Positions 22,621-32,000 of a stretch of 64,000 nucleotides of DNA are shown here, in pieces. Source of the stretch: Gammaproteobacteria bacterium (GTDB lineage: Bacteria; Pseudomonadota; Gammaproteobacteria; JACKNK01). The DNA lies in assembly GCA_024234895.1 (NCBI GenBank), contig JACKNJ010000012.1:28068-92067 (forward strand). Reading direction: 5' to 3'. The notes under the pieces were generated by a model. It did not search any database. It worked only from the letters and a program-made list of their open reading frames with translations, and was not told the origin of the DNA. Position 1 is the stretch's first letter, and each line of letters begins with the position of its first letter. Made by a program: the position numbers and the translations under genes.

Positions 22621-24062
22621 CCTTGCGTCCGACCCCAACCAGACCCCGTGCGGTGCTCGACCCGATGGGTCGCATCCGCCGCATCCATTTCGTCGGCATC
22701 GGCGGCGTGGGCATGAGCGGTATCGCGGAGGTGCTGCTGAATCTCGGGTTCGAGATCAGCGGCTCCGACATCAAGGAAAACGCGGTCATGAAACGCCTGC
22801 GCGAAAAGGGCGCGATCGTGAACATCGGTCACCGGGCGGGCAACGTCGACGGCGTGCATGTCGTGGTCGTCTCGACCGCGATCAATTTCGGCAATCCGGA
22901 GCTGGACGCGGCCCGCGAGGCGCGCATCCCGATCGTACGCCGCGCCGAGATGCTGGCCGAACTGATGCGCTTCCGCACCGGCATCGCGATCGCCGGGACG
23001 CACGGCAAGACCACGACCACGAGCCTGGTCGCGAGCCTGCTGGCCGAAGGGGGGTTAGACCCCACCTACGTGATCGGCGGTCGCCTGAATTCCAGCGCCA
23101 GCCACGCCGCCCTCGGACAGGGCGACTACCTGGTCGCCGAAGCCGACGAATCCGATGCCAGCTTTCTGCATCTGCTGCCGGTGATGACCATCGTCACCAA
23201 CATCGATGCCGACCACCTGTCGACCTATGACGGCGACTTCAACCGCCTGCGCCAGACCTTCGTCGAATTCCTGCACAACCTGCCGTTCTACGGGCTGGCG
23301 GTGCTCTGCATTGATGACCCGGAAGTACGCCACATCCTGCCGGAGGTGAGCCGCCGGATGCTGACCTACGGGATCGACTCCGACGACGCGGATGTGCGTG
23401 CGATCGATATCCGCCAGCAAGGCGTGATGACGCATTTCAAGGTGCTGTTGCCAGGGCGATCGAAGCCGATGCAGGTGAGCCTGAACCTGCCCGGTCGCCA
23501 CAACGTGCTGAACGCCCTGGCGGCGATCACCATCGCCAATGAACTCGGCGTGGGCGACGGCCATATCCAGCAGGCGCTGGCCGCGTTCCTTGGCATCGGT
23601 CGCCGTTTCCAGAGCTACGGAGACATCGTCACCCGCCACGGCACGGTCCGCCTGATCGATGACTACGGCCATCATCCGCGCGAGGTCGCCGCGACCATCG
23701 CGGCCGCGCGCGGCGCCTATCCGGAACGTCGCCTGGTGCTCGCCTTCCAGCCGCACCGTTACACCCGCACCCGCGATCTTTTCGAAGACTTCGCGCGGGT
23801 GCTGTCGACCGTCGATCTGCTCCTGCTGACCGAGGTCTACGCGGCCGGGGAGGACCCGATCGCCGGGGCCGACGGTCGCTCGCTGGCCCGCGCGGTGCGG
23901 GTGCGCGGAACCGTCGAACCGGTGTTCGTGAACGCGGCCAGCGAACTGGCCGAGGTGTTGCCGGACGTATTGCAGGACGGCGACGTGTTGTTGACCTGTG
24001 GCGCCGGCGATATCGGCGCGGTGGCGGCGGGCCTGCCCGCCGCGTTGAGAGTGGTGGAGTGA
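22617..24062 (+). CDS. murC: UDP-MurNAc:L-alanine ligase
   Basis: MurC adds the first amino acid, L-alanine, to UDP-MurNAc. The 481-residue protein has an N-terminal HFVGIGGVGMSGIAEVL loop, the ATP loop AGTHGKTTTTSLVASLL, the EADESDASFL metal-binding block, the DDYGHHPREV motif and QPHRYTRTRDLFEDF. The overlap with murG is 4 bp. The gene after it is not murB directly but a short ORF. Confidence 0.97.
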   Translation: MTLRPTPTRPRAVLDPMGRIRRIHFVGIGGVGMSGIAEVLLNLGFEISGSDIKENAVMKRLREKGAIVNIGHRAGNVDGVHVVVVSTAINFGNPELDAAREARIPIVRRAEMLAELMRFRTGIAIAGTHGKTTTTSLVASLLAEGGLDPTYVIGGRLNSSASHAALGQGDYLVAEADESDASFLHLLPVMTIVTNIDADHLSTYDGDFNRLRQTFVEFLHNLPFYGLAVLCIDDPEVRHILPEVSRRMLTYGIDSDDADVRAIDIRQQGVMTHFKVLLPGRSKPMQVSLNLPGRHNVLNALAAITIANELGVGDGHIQQALAAFLGIGRRFQSYGDIVTRHGTVRLIDDYGHHPREVAATIAAARGAYPERRLVLAFQPHRYTRTRDLFEDFARVLSTVDLLLLTEVYAAGEDPIAGADGRSLARAVRVRGTVEPVFVNAASELAEVLPDVLQDGDVLLTCGAGDIGAVAAGLPAALRVVE

Positions 24063-24126
24063 CTCATGAACGCCATCACCGGACAGACGAACTCGCAATA
24101 CGACGAGATCAGCGGGGGACACAGCG

Positions 24127-24324
24127 ATGACCGATTACAACGCAAAACGGCCGCTGCACCTGGGGTGCGGGGAAGGCCTGTGCAGTTATCTGGGCACCCA
24201 CACGGGTGCCGCGCTGGGCGACATGCGCCGGGTCGCGAGCCGGCAGGAGGAGAAGGAGTCCGTGGCAAACGCCAGTGCGGCGACCGTGCCCGGCACCCCG
24301 CAGCCGGACAAAGAGCGCCCGTGA
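24127..24324 (+). CDS. Small unknown protein embedded between murC and murB
   Basis: A 65-codon ORF (MTDYNAKRPLHLGCGEGLCSY start) that I do not recognise. GGGGGA precedes its ATG, its codon third positions are almost all G/C, and its stop codon overlaps the murB GTG start (GTGA), the same coupling used throughout the cluster. It has two cysteines spaced GCGEGLC, a short GTHTGAALGDM stretch and a charged, disordered-looking tail. There is no membrane helix. It may help couple or tune murB translation or be a small cell-wall accessory protein. A competing in-frame extension of murB over the same DNA is less likely. Confidence 0.6.
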   Translation: MTDYNAKRPLHLGCGEGLCSYLGTHTGAALGDMRRVASRQEEKESVANASAATVPGTPQPDKERP

Positions 24325-25247
24325 GCGACTGGCTTTCCATCGTCGATGGCCTGGCCGGCGACGTCCGTCGGGATGAGCCGATGGCGAGCCACGTCAGTTG
24401 GCGCGCCGGCGGTCCCGTGCGTCGCTATGTGCGGCCGGCGGACATCGCGGAACTACGCACGCTGTTCCGGGCCATGCCCGCCGACGAGCCGGTGCTCTGG
24501 CTCGGTCTCGGCAGCAATCTGCTGGTCCGCGACGGCGGCTTCGCCGGCACCGCGATCGCTACCCAGAGCCTGGCCGGGATCGAACGAATCGCAGATGACC
24601 GTTTCCGGGTCGAGGCGGGTGCGGCCTGCAACAAGGTTGCGCGTTTCACGGCCAAGGCGGGCGCGGTCGGCGCGGAATTCCTGGCGGGTATCCCCGGCAC
24701 CATGGGCGGGGCGCTGGCGATGAATGCCGGGGCTTTCGGCGGCGAGACCTGGCCACTCGTGGTCGCGGTCGAGACCATCGATCGCAACGGCGACATCCGG
24801 CGGCGTTCCGCAGACGAATTCGCCCACGGCTACCGCCATGTCGAGGGGCCGATGGACGCCGGCTTCGTGACCTGCGAGCTGCGCGTGCCGCGCGGCGACA
24901 CCGAGGCCGCGCAGGCCAACATCAAGGCACTGCTCGCGCGGCGGAACGCAACCCAGCCGACCGGCCAGCCGAGCTGCGGCTCGGTGTTCCGCAATCCCGA
25001 TGGCGATTACGCCGCGCGTCTGATCGAGGCGGCCGGCCTGAAGGGGCGCTGCCTGGGCGCGGCCTGCGTCTCCGAAAAGCACGCAAATTTCATCATCAAT
25101 ACCGGCGACGCGCTGGCCGACGACATCGAAGACCTCTTGCTCGCGGTGCGCGCGCAGGTAAAGGCCCGGTTCGGCGTCGAGCTGTGTCCGGAAGTCCGCA
25201 TCGTCGGCGAACGCGCCAAGCCATTCGCCACGGAGGTATTCCAATGA
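24321..25247 (+). CDS. murB: UDP-N-acetylenolpyruvoylglucosamine reductase
   Basis: MurB is the FAD enzyme that reduces UDP-GlcNAc-enolpyruvate to UDP-MurNAc with NADPH. The 308-residue product shows the FAD-binding LGLGSNLLVRDGGF and GIPGTMGGALAMNAGAFGGETW blocks and the catalytic region PSCGSVFRNPDGDYAARLIEAAGLKG, with the active serine in CGS. I chose the GTG at 24321 (VSDWLSIVDGL), which overlaps the stop of the 65-codon ORF. An in-frame ATG at 24066 would add 85 residues of arginine- and glycine-rich sequence unlike any MurB. Confidence 0.95.
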   Translation: MSDWLSIVDGLAGDVRRDEPMASHVSWRAGGPVRRYVRPADIAELRTLFRAMPADEPVLWLGLGSNLLVRDGGFAGTAIATQSLAGIERIADDRFRVEAGAACNKVARFTAKAGAVGAEFLAGIPGTMGGALAMNAGAFGGETWPLVVAVETIDRNGDIRRRSADEFAHGYRHVEGPMDAGFVTCELRVPRGDTEAAQANIKALLARRNATQPTGQPSCGSVFRNPDGDYAARLIEAAGLKGRCLGAACVSEKHANFIINTGDALADDIEDLLLAVRAQVKARFGVELCPEVRIVGERAKPFATEVFQ

Positions 25248-26176
25248 ACATCGAAGCCGGTCGCGTGGCCTTGCTGTACGGCGGTATCTCCGCCGAGCGC
25301 GAAGTCTCGCTGAAGAGTGGCGCGCAGGTGCTCGCCGCGATGCGTCGCAAGGGTATCGACGTAACCGCGATTGATGCCGGCCCCGACTCGCTGGCGCCGG
25401 CCTTGCGGCAGCTTGAAGCCGGCGGTTTCGACCGCGTCTTCAATGTCCTGCATGGGCGGGGCGGTGAGGACGGAGTGCTCCAGGGCGCACTCGATGCGCT
25501 GGAGATCGCCTACACCGGCAGCGGCGTGCTCGGCTCCGCGCTGGGCATGGACAAGGTGCGCTGCAAGCAGATCTGGCTGTCCATGGGCCTGCCGACGCCG
25601 GAATACACCGTGGTCAATTCGGCCACGGAGTGCGATGGCGTCGTCGAACGCCTGGGGACCCCGCTGTTCGTGAAGCCGGCGCTGGAGGGGTCGAGCATCG
25701 GCACCTCGCGGGTCGACAACGCCTCGCAGCTGCGCGCCGCGTGGGCGGAAGCGGCGAAACACGATTCCCCGGTGCTGGTCGAGCACTGTGTGACCGGTGG
25801 CGAATACACCTGCGCGATCCTCGGCGATACCGCGCTGCCGCTGATCAAGCTGGAAGCCGCCGGGACGTTCTACGACTACGAGGCCAAGTACCTCTCGGAC
25901 AAGACCCGCTACCTGTGCCCCTGCGGCCTGCCGGCGGAGAACGAGGCGGAGTTCCAGGCGATCTGCATCCGCGCCTTCAAGGCGGTTGGTGCGGCCGGCT
26001 GGGGGCGGGTCGATTTCATGCTCGACGAAGCCGGGCGGCCGTGGCTGCTGGAGGTCAACACCGTGCCGGGCATGACCGATCACAGCTTGGTGCCGATGGC
26101 GGCGCGGCAGGCCGGCATCGGTTTCGACGATCTGGTCATCAGGATCCTGATGAGCGCACGGCGGGGTGGCGCATGA
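25244..26176 (+). CDS. ddl: D-alanine--D-alanine ligase
   Basis: Ddl makes the D-Ala-D-Ala dipeptide used by MurF. The 310-residue ATP-grasp enzyme has the N-terminal LLYGGISAEREVSLKSG, HGRGGEDGVLQG, the ATP lid and metal site around EYTCAILG and FDYEAKYLS-like (FYDYEAKYLSDKT), and the C-terminal LLEVNTVPGMTDHSLVPMAA. Position in the dcw cluster corresponds to ddlB of E. coli. It overlaps murB and ftsQ by 4 bp each. Confidence 0.96.
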   Translation: MNIEAGRVALLYGGISAEREVSLKSGAQVLAAMRRKGIDVTAIDAGPDSLAPALRQLEAGGFDRVFNVLHGRGGEDGVLQGALDALEIAYTGSGVLGSALGMDKVRCKQIWLSMGLPTPEYTVVNSATECDGVVERLGTPLFVKPALEGSSIGTSRVDNASQLRAAWAEAAKHDSPVLVEHCVTGGEYTCAILGDTALPLIKLEAAGTFYDYEAKYLSDKTRYLCPCGLPAENEAEFQAICIRAFKAVGAAGWGRVDFMLDEAGRPWLLEVNTVPGMTDHSLVPMAARQAGIGFDDLVIRILMSARRGGA

Positions 26177-26997
26177 CCGACCGCCTTTCCAATCCGACCG
26201 GCGTGCCCGGCCCGCGCGGTGCGGTCCGCAAGGCGGTGCCCACGGTGACGGAACGCCGGGCGCGTCTGCGTCTTGGCGGCAGCTGGCTGGTCACGCTCGG
26301 GATGGTTGCCGTGGTGGGTTACGGGTTGTGGTGGTTCAGCCGCCCGCACGTCTCGCCGATCCGCGACGTCCAGGTCCATGGCCAGTTCCAGTATCTGAAC
26401 GGCAAGGACATCGAGATCGCCGTCAAGCCGTTCCTGCCGGACGGCTTCTTCGGTCTGAACATGAACGCGCTGAAGACGGCGCTGGCCCAGGTGCCGTGGA
26501 TCGAGAGCGCGGAACTGCGCCGGGTCTGGCCGGGCAGGCTGGTGGTCACGCTGCGTGAGCGCACCGCGCTGGCGCAGTGGATGAGCGGCGGTTACGTGAG
26601 CACCGAGGGGGTGCACTTCACGCCGGAACGGGGACCGGAAGGCCTGGTCATGCTGGGCGGGCCGGATGGCAGCAGCGCCGATGCCGCGACCAATTTCCGC
26701 GAGCTCGCCCCGCTGGTCGCCGATGCGGGCCTGACCCTGCGCGAGCTCCAGACCGATGCGCGCCGTGCGTGGCGCATGCGGGTCGAACGCACCCGTCCCG
26801 GCAGCGACGCGGGCGAAATCATCGAACTGAAACTGGGCGGCGCCGATCTCGGCGATCGCCTGCGGCGCTTCACGACCGTCTACGCGCAGCGACTGGCGGC
26901 GGACGAGCGGCAGCTGGCGAGCGCCGATCTGCGCTACACGAATGGCCTGGCGGTGCGCTTCGCACCGGCCGGGTCCGCACCGGACACGAAGGGTTAA
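26173..26997 (+). CDS. ftsQ: Cell division protein FtsQ
   Basis: FtsQ is the bitopic scaffold of the FtsQLB complex. The 274-residue product has a basic cytoplasmic tail, one membrane helix (WLVTLGMVAVVGYGLWWF), a POTRA domain (VSPIRDVQVHGQFQYLNGKDI, then FFGLNMNALKTALAQVPWIESAELRRVWPGRLVVTLRER) and the beta domain that binds FtsL/FtsB. The VPWI..A.VRR.WP-like motif is diagnostic. The gap to ftsA is 11 bp. Confidence 0.95.
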   Translation: MTDRLSNPTGVPGPRGAVRKAVPTVTERRARLRLGGSWLVTLGMVAVVGYGLWWFSRPHVSPIRDVQVHGQFQYLNGKDIEIAVKPFLPDGFFGLNMNALKTALAQVPWIESAELRRVWPGRLVVTLRERTALAQWMSGGYVSTEGVHFTPERGPEGLVMLGGPDGSSADAATNFRELAPLVADAGLTLRELQTDARRAWRMRVERTRPGSDAGEIIELKLGGADLGDRLRRFTTVYAQRLAADERQLASADLRYTNGLAVRFAPAGSAPDTKG

Positions 26998-27008
26998 GGG
27001 GAACGGTT

Positions 27009-28247
27009 ATGTCCAAGAGAGACGACAAACAGATGATCGTCAGTCTCGACATCGGCACATCCAAGGTGGTCGCGATCGTCGCCGAGGTGGACGCCGATGG
27101 CCGGCTGGAGATCATCGGCATCGGCCATCACGCGTCACGCGGCCTGAAGAAGGGCGTGGTGGTGAACGTCGAGTCGACGGTCCAGTCCATCCAGCGGGCG
27201 GTCGAGGAGGCCGAACTGATGGCGGGCGCGCGGATCCATTCCGTGTATGCCGGCATCGCCGGCAGTCACATCCGCAGCCTGAACTCGGACGGCATCGTCG
27301 CGGTGCGCGACAAGAACGAGATCAGCAGCAACGACGTGGAGCGGGTGATCGAGGCTGCGAAGGCGGTCGCGATTCCGAACGATCAGAAGATCCTGCACGT
27401 GCTGCCGCAGGAGTTCCTGATCGACGGCCAGGAGGGCATCAAGGACCCGATCGGCATGTCCGGCGTCCGTCTGGAGGCCCGCGCACACATCGTGTTCGGT
27501 GCGGTCAGCGCGGTGCAGAACATCGTCAAGTGCGTGCGCCGCTGCGGTCTGGAGGTCGATGACATCATCCTCGAGCAACTGGCGTCCAGCTACGCGGTGC
27601 TCTCCGAGGACGAGAAGGAACTCGGTATCTGCATGGTCGATATCGGCGGCGGCACCACCGACATCGCGGTGTTCACCAACGGCGCCATCCGGCACACGGC
27701 GGTGATCCCGATCGCCGGCGACCAGGTCACCAACGACATCTCCGTGGCCCTGCGCACGCCGCGCCAGGCCGCCGAGGAAATCAAGATCAAGTACGCCTGC
27801 GCGCTCGCGCAGCTGGCCAGCCCGGAGGAGACCATCGAGGTCCACGGGGTCGGCGATCTGACCGCACGCCGCCTGTCCCGGCAGACGCTCGCGGAGGTGG
27901 TCGAACCCCGCTACGAGGAGCTGTTCACGCTGGTCGACGAAGAGCTGCGGCGGAGCGGCTTCAAGGAACTGATCCCCGGCGGGATCGTGCTGACCGGCGG
28001 CTCCGCGAAGATCGAGGGTGCGGTGCAACTGGCCCAGGAGGTCTTCCACACCAACGTGCGACTGGCGGTCCCGACCGGCCTGCGCGGGCTGTCCGACGTG
28101 GTTGCAAACCCGATTTATTCCACCGGCGTCGGCCTGCTGCATTTCGGTGCCAAGCACATCAATCAGCGCCACCGGGAAGACGTCAACCGGGGCAGCGTGA
28201 AGAGCATATGGGAACGAATGAGGAGTTGGTTTCAAGGGAATTTCTGA
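27009..28247 (+). CDS. ftsA: Cell division protein FtsA
   Basis: FtsA is the actin-like protein that ties FtsZ to the membrane and recruits late division proteins. The 412-residue product has the phosphate-1 motif VSLDIGTSKVVAIVAEV, the 1C domain, phosphate-2 VDIGGGTTDIAVF, the adenosine motif GIVLTGGSAKIEGAVQL and a C-terminal amphipathic targeting helix (SIWERMRSWFQGNF). The length is close to that of E. coli (420). A 74-bp gap separates it from ftsZ. Confidence 0.97.
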   Translation: MSKRDDKQMIVSLDIGTSKVVAIVAEVDADGRLEIIGIGHHASRGLKKGVVVNVESTVQSIQRAVEEAELMAGARIHSVYAGIAGSHIRSLNSDGIVAVRDKNEISSNDVERVIEAAKAVAIPNDQKILHVLPQEFLIDGQEGIKDPIGMSGVRLEARAHIVFGAVSAVQNIVKCVRRCGLEVDDIILEQLASSYAVLSEDEKELGICMVDIGGGTTDIAVFTNGAIRHTAVIPIAGDQVTNDISVALRTPRQAAEEIKIKYACALAQLASPEETIEVHGVGDLTARRLSRQTLAEVVEPRYEELFTLVDEELRRSGFKELIPGGIVLTGGSAKIEGAVQLAQEVFHTNVRLAVPTGLRGLSDVVANPIYSTGVGLLHFGAKHINQRHREDVNRGSVKSIWERMRSWFQGNF

Positions 28248-28321
28248 GACCACGCGAGGCAGCCGCGAGGCTGTGATTCAGGCAAGGCGAAGCAAAGCAA
28301 ACATCAACGGGAGTAGCGTCC

Positions 28322-29512
28322 ATGAACAACTGGCAAATGGTTAGCGACGAAGACGGCGACGAGGCCGTCATCAAGGTCATCGGAGTAGGCGGCGGCGGCG
28401 GCAACGCGGTCTGTCACATGCTCGAACAGGAACTGGAAGGGGTCGAATTCATCTGCGCGAACACCGACGTGCAGGCCCTGCCGGAAGATGCCGGCAACTG
28501 CGTGTGCCTCCGGCTGGGCAATGGCCTGACCAAGGGCCTCGGCGCGGGCGCCAATCCGGACGTCGGCCGCAACGCGGCGATGGAGGATCGCGAGGAGATC
28601 GCGGACCTGATCAAGGGCGCGGACATGCTGTTCATCACCGCCGGCATGGGCGGCGGTACCGGTACCGGCGCGGCCCCGGTGGTCGCGCAGATCGCGCGCG
28701 ACATGGGCATCCTGACCGTCGCCGTGGTCACCAAGCCGTTCCCGTTCGAAGGCAAGAAGCGCATGGCCGTGGCGGAGAAGGGTATCGCCGAACTCGCCGC
28801 GAGCGTCGATTCCCTGATCACCATCCCGAACGCCAAGCTGCTGACCGAGTTCGGCAAGGACATCAGCCTGATGAACGTGTTCAAGGAGGCCAACAACGTG
28901 CTGCACGGCGCGGTCTCCGGCATTTCCGAGCTGATCACCCGGCGCGGCCTGATCAACGTCGACTTCGCCGACGTGAAGACGGTCATGAGCGAGATGGGCA
29001 TGGCGATGATGGGCACCGGCGTCGCCAGCGGCGAGAACCGCGCCGTCGAGGCGGCCCAGAAGGCCGTCAACAGCCCGCTGCTCGAAGACATCGATCTGCG
29101 CGGCGCCAAGGGCATCCTGGTCAACGTGACCGCCGGCTTCGACCTGACCATCGGCGAGTTCGAGCAGGTCGGCAACACCATCGAGGAGTTCGCCTCCCCG
29201 GATGCGACCGTCGTGGTCGGCACCGTCATCGAGCCGAGCATGGAAGACGAACTGCGCGTGACCCTGGTCGCCACCGGGTTGCACATGCAGAAGGGCGTGA
29301 AGTCGGTAGACCAGCCGGCCCTGCACGCGGTGCCGAGCGTGGCGCCCAACGCCGCCCCGCGCCAGCCGCGTAACGCCAACGGCCAGGTCGATTACGGCAA
29401 GCTCGACGATCCGACCGTGATGCGCCGCCAGCGTGCGGTCGGCGATGGCATCAGCAGCGACGATCCGAACTACTTCGACATCCCCTCGTTCCTGCGTCGC
29501 CAGAACGACTGA
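28322..29512 (+). CDS. ftsZ: Cell division GTPase FtsZ
   Basis: FtsZ is the tubulin-like GTPase of the Z ring. The 396-residue protein has GVGGGGGNAVCHM, the tubulin signature GGGTGTGAAPVVAQ, the T7 loop region NVDFADVKTVM, a short variable linker (about residues 318-378) and the conserved C-terminal peptide DIPSFLRRQND that binds FtsA and ZipA. The ribosome site is GGGAG before the ATG. It is the last gene of the cluster; lpxC, which often follows in gammaproteobacteria, is not present here. Confidence 0.98.
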   Translation: MNNWQMVSDEDGDEAVIKVIGVGGGGGNAVCHMLEQELEGVEFICANTDVQALPEDAGNCVCLRLGNGLTKGLGAGANPDVGRNAAMEDREEIADLIKGADMLFITAGMGGGTGTGAAPVVAQIARDMGILTVAVVTKPFPFEGKKRMAVAEKGIAELAASVDSLITIPNAKLLTEFGKDISLMNVFKEANNVLHGAVSGISELITRRGLINVDFADVKTVMSEMGMAMMGTGVASGENRAVEAAQKAVNSPLLEDIDLRGAKGILVNVTAGFDLTIGEFEQVGNTIEEFASPDATVVVGTVIEPSMEDELRVTLVATGLHMQKGVKSVDQPALHAVPSVAPNAAPRQPRNANGQVDYGKLDDPTVMRRQRAVGDGISSDDPNYFDIPSFLRRQND

Positions 29513-29545
29513 ACGCGGGCGCGGAGCAGACAATAGACGCTACCC

Positions 29546-29586
29546 ACGTAACGGCGGGCGGTCGGGACGACCGTCCGCCGTCACGT
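29546..29586. terminator. Strong hairpin after ftsZ
   Basis: ACGTAACGGCGGGCGGTCG pairs almost perfectly with CGACCGTCCGCCGTCACGT around a GGA loop, about 35 bp after the ftsZ stop. There is no T run, so it may act as a processing or stability hairpin, or as a terminator that needs Rho. Confidence 0.6.
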
Positions 29587-29643
29587 CCCGGCCATCAGAT
29601 CCACCAACATCGCTGTGTGAGTCACGCAATCATGAACCGCAGA

Positions 29644-29673
29644 AAAGCCCCCGGCCTTGGTGTGACCGGGGGC
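29644..29673 (-). terminator. Rho-independent terminator of katG
   Basis: Read on the minus strand, GCCCCCGG and CCGGGGGC form a stem followed by TTTTCT, about 30 bp past the katG stop. Confidence 0.8.
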
Positions 29674-29702
29674 AAACGGGCAGCACATTTTTGACTTGAG
29701 GA

Positions 29703-31868
29703 TCAGCCCAGGTCGAAGCGGTCCAGGTTCATGACCTTGTCCCAGGCCCTCACGAAGTCCCTGACGAACTTCTCCCGGGCATCGCTGGCTGCGTAGACCT
29801 CGGCCAGGGCGCGCAGCTCGGAGTTGGAGCCGAACACCAGATCAACGCGGGTCGCGGTCCATTTGACCTGACCGGTCCTGCGATCACGCATCTCGAACAT
29901 TTCCTCGTCGTCACCGATCGCTTTCCAGGCGGTGCCCATGTCGAGAAGGTTGACGAAGAAGTCGTTGCTGAGCGTGCCCACGCGGTCGGTGAACACGCCA
30001 TGCGCGGAACCATCCGCATTGGTACCGATTACGCGCATTCCGCCGACCAGCACGGTCATTTCCGGCGGGGTCAGTGTCAGCAACTGGGCCTTGTCGACCA
30101 GCATCTCCTCGCCGGTGCAGCCGAACTTCTGCTTCTGAAAATTGCGGAAGCCATCGGCGATCGGTTCCAGCACCGCGAAGGATTCGACATCGGTCTGGTC
30201 CTGGCTGGCATCGGTACGCCCCGCCGCGAACGGGACGGTGATGTCGACACCGGCGTTTTTCGCGGCCTGCTCGACGCCGGCGCAACCCGCCAGCACGATC
30301 ATGTCCGCCATCGACACCGGCTTGCCGAAGCCCGCGCGGATGCCTTCCAGCACGCCGAGCACCTTGGCGAGCTGTTCCGGCTGGTTCGCCGCCCAGTCGT
30401 TCTGCGGGGCGAGGCGGATGCGCGCGCCGTTGGCGCCGCCACGTTTATCCGACCCCCGGAAGGTGGAGGCCGAGGCCCAGGCGGTCGAAACCAATTCGCC
30501 GACGGACAGACCGGAAGCCAGAACCTTCGACTTCAGCGCGGCGACATCGGCGTCGTTGATCAATGCATGGTCGACGGCCGGCACCGGGTCCTGCCAGACC
30601 AGCTCTTCCGCCGGGACTTCCGGGCCGAGATAGCGGGCGCGCGGACCCATGTCGCGGTGGGTGAGCTTGAACCAGGCGCGGGCGAAGGCATCGGCGAACT
30701 CCTCCGGGCTTTCGCGGAAACGCCTGGAGATCGGCCCGTAGATCGGGTCGAAGCGCATCGCCATGTCGGCGTCGGTCATCATGATGCCGCGCTTCTGCGA
30801 GGCGTCCTCGGCCGCGGGCGCCATGTTGCTGTCGTTGAGTTCCTTCGGCACCCACTGGTGCGCGCCGGCCGGACTCTTGCTGAGCACCCACTCGTTGTCG
30901 TAAAGCATGTCGAGGAAGCTCATGTCCCAGCGGGTCGGAGTCGGCGTCCATGCGCCTTCCAGGCCGGAACCGATCTGGTCGCCACCCTTGCCGCTGGCGT
31001 GCTTGCTGAACCAGCCGAGGCCCTGCGCGGTGATCGACGCGGCTTCCGGTTCCGGCCCGACCAGCTTCGGGTCACCGGCGCCGTGGGTCTTGCCGAAGGT
31101 GTGGCCGCCGCAGGTCAGCGCGACGGTTTCCTCGTCGTTCATGGCCATGCGCGCGAAGGTCTCGCGGACCATTCTGCCCGTCGCGATCGGGTCCGGGTTG
31201 CCGTTGACGCCTTCCGGATTCACGTAGATGAGGCCCATCTGCACGGCGGCCAGCGGGTTCTCGAGTTCGCCGTCGGCGTCGGTCAGGCGCTTGTTGCCCA
31301 GCCAGCTCGCCTCCGATCCCCAGTAGATATCCTTCTCCGGTTCCCAGATGTCCTCACGCCCACCGGCGAAGCCGAAGGTCTTGAAGCCCATGGATTCGAG
31401 CGCGACGTTGCCGGTCAGGATCATCAGGTCGGCCCAGGAGATGGCGCGGCCGTACTTCTGCTTGATCGGCCACAACAGGCGGCGGGCCTTGTCGAGGTTG
31501 ACGTTGTCCGGCCAGCTGTTGACCGGCGCGAAGCGCTGGTTGCCGGTGCCGGCCCCGCCACGGCCATCGTTGATGCGGTAGGTGCCCGCGGAGTGCCAGG
31601 CCATGCGGATGAAGAACGGGCCGTAGTGGCCATAATCGGCCGGCCACCAGTCCTGGGAGTCGGTCATCAGCGCGGTCAGATCCTTCTTGACCGCCGCAAG
31701 ATCGAGCTTGCTGAACGCCTCGGCATAGTTGAAATCGGGGTCCATCGGGTCGCCCTTGGACGACTGCTGGCGCAGGATGTCGAGGTTCAGCCGGTTGGGC
31801 CACCAGTCGCGGTTGGACATGCCACCGCCGCTGGTGTGTTTGAACGGGCAGGCGCTTTCGGTGCTCAT
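29703..31868 (-). CDS. katG: Catalase-peroxidase
   Basis: KatG removes hydrogen peroxide by both catalase and peroxidase reactions, using heme b in the cytoplasm. The 721-residue protein has the distal residues R88, W91 and H92 (FFIRMAWHSAGTYR), the tyrosine (LIYVNPEGVNGNPD) and methionine (FARMAMNDEE) that form the Met-Tyr-Trp adduct with W91, and the proximal-His block TCGGHTFGKTHGAG. The C-terminal domain is the usual degenerate duplicate. GAGGAG precedes the ATG. It lies downstream of gpmA and an HTH-only LysR gene, close to divergent oxyR, so OxyR control is likely. Confidence 0.98.
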   Translation of the reverse strand: MSTESACPFKHTSGGGMSNRDWWPNRLNLDILRQQSSKGDPMDPDFNYAEAFSKLDLAAVKKDLTALMTDSQDWWPADYGHYGPFFIRMAWHSAGTYRINDGRGGAGTGNQRFAPVNSWPDNVNLDKARRLLWPIKQKYGRAISWADLMILTGNVALESMGFKTFGFAGGREDIWEPEKDIYWGSEASWLGNKRLTDADGELENPLAAVQMGLIYVNPEGVNGNPDPIATGRMVRETFARMAMNDEETVALTCGGHTFGKTHGAGDPKLVGPEPEAASITAQGLGWFSKHASGKGGDQIGSGLEGAWTPTPTRWDMSFLDMLYDNEWVLSKSPAGAHQWVPKELNDSNMAPAAEDASQKRGIMMTDADMAMRFDPIYGPISRRFRESPEEFADAFARAWFKLTHRDMGPRARYLGPEVPAEELVWQDPVPAVDHALINDADVAALKSKVLASGLSVGELVSTAWASASTFRGSDKRGGANGARIRLAPQNDWAANQPEQLAKVLGVLEGIRAGFGKPVSMADMIVLAGCAGVEQAAKNAGVDITVPFAAGRTDASQDQTDVESFAVLEPIADGFRNFQKQKFGCTGEEMLVDKAQLLTLTPPEMTVLVGGMRVIGTNADGSAHGVFTDRVGTLSNDFFVNLLDMGTAWKAIGDDEEMFEMRDRRTGQVKWTATRVDLVFGSNSELRALAEVYAASDAREKFVRDFVRAWDKVMNLDRFDLG

Positions 31869-32000
31869 TTCGTATCTCCTCTCGATGGGTGGTGGTCGTA
31901 TCGCCGTGCCTGTTCATGACTGGCTATGCGCGATGGGCCACCGGAAGTTAGTCCCGGTGTCGGGACCGGCAAACGGAAATGTCGATCGGTCAACAAGTGG

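Noticed and set aside
24066..24320. N-terminal extension of MurB from the ATG at 24066
   Set aside because: The added 85 residues are low-quality sequence unlike MurB, and the overlapping 65-codon frame has better codon usage and a proper stop/start overlap with murB.
30000..31919. 639-codon plus-strand frame across katG, and similar long antisense frames over 36051-38201, 59469-61511 and 6749-8206
   Set aside because: All are mirror frames of well-identified genes, with shadow-type amino-acid composition.
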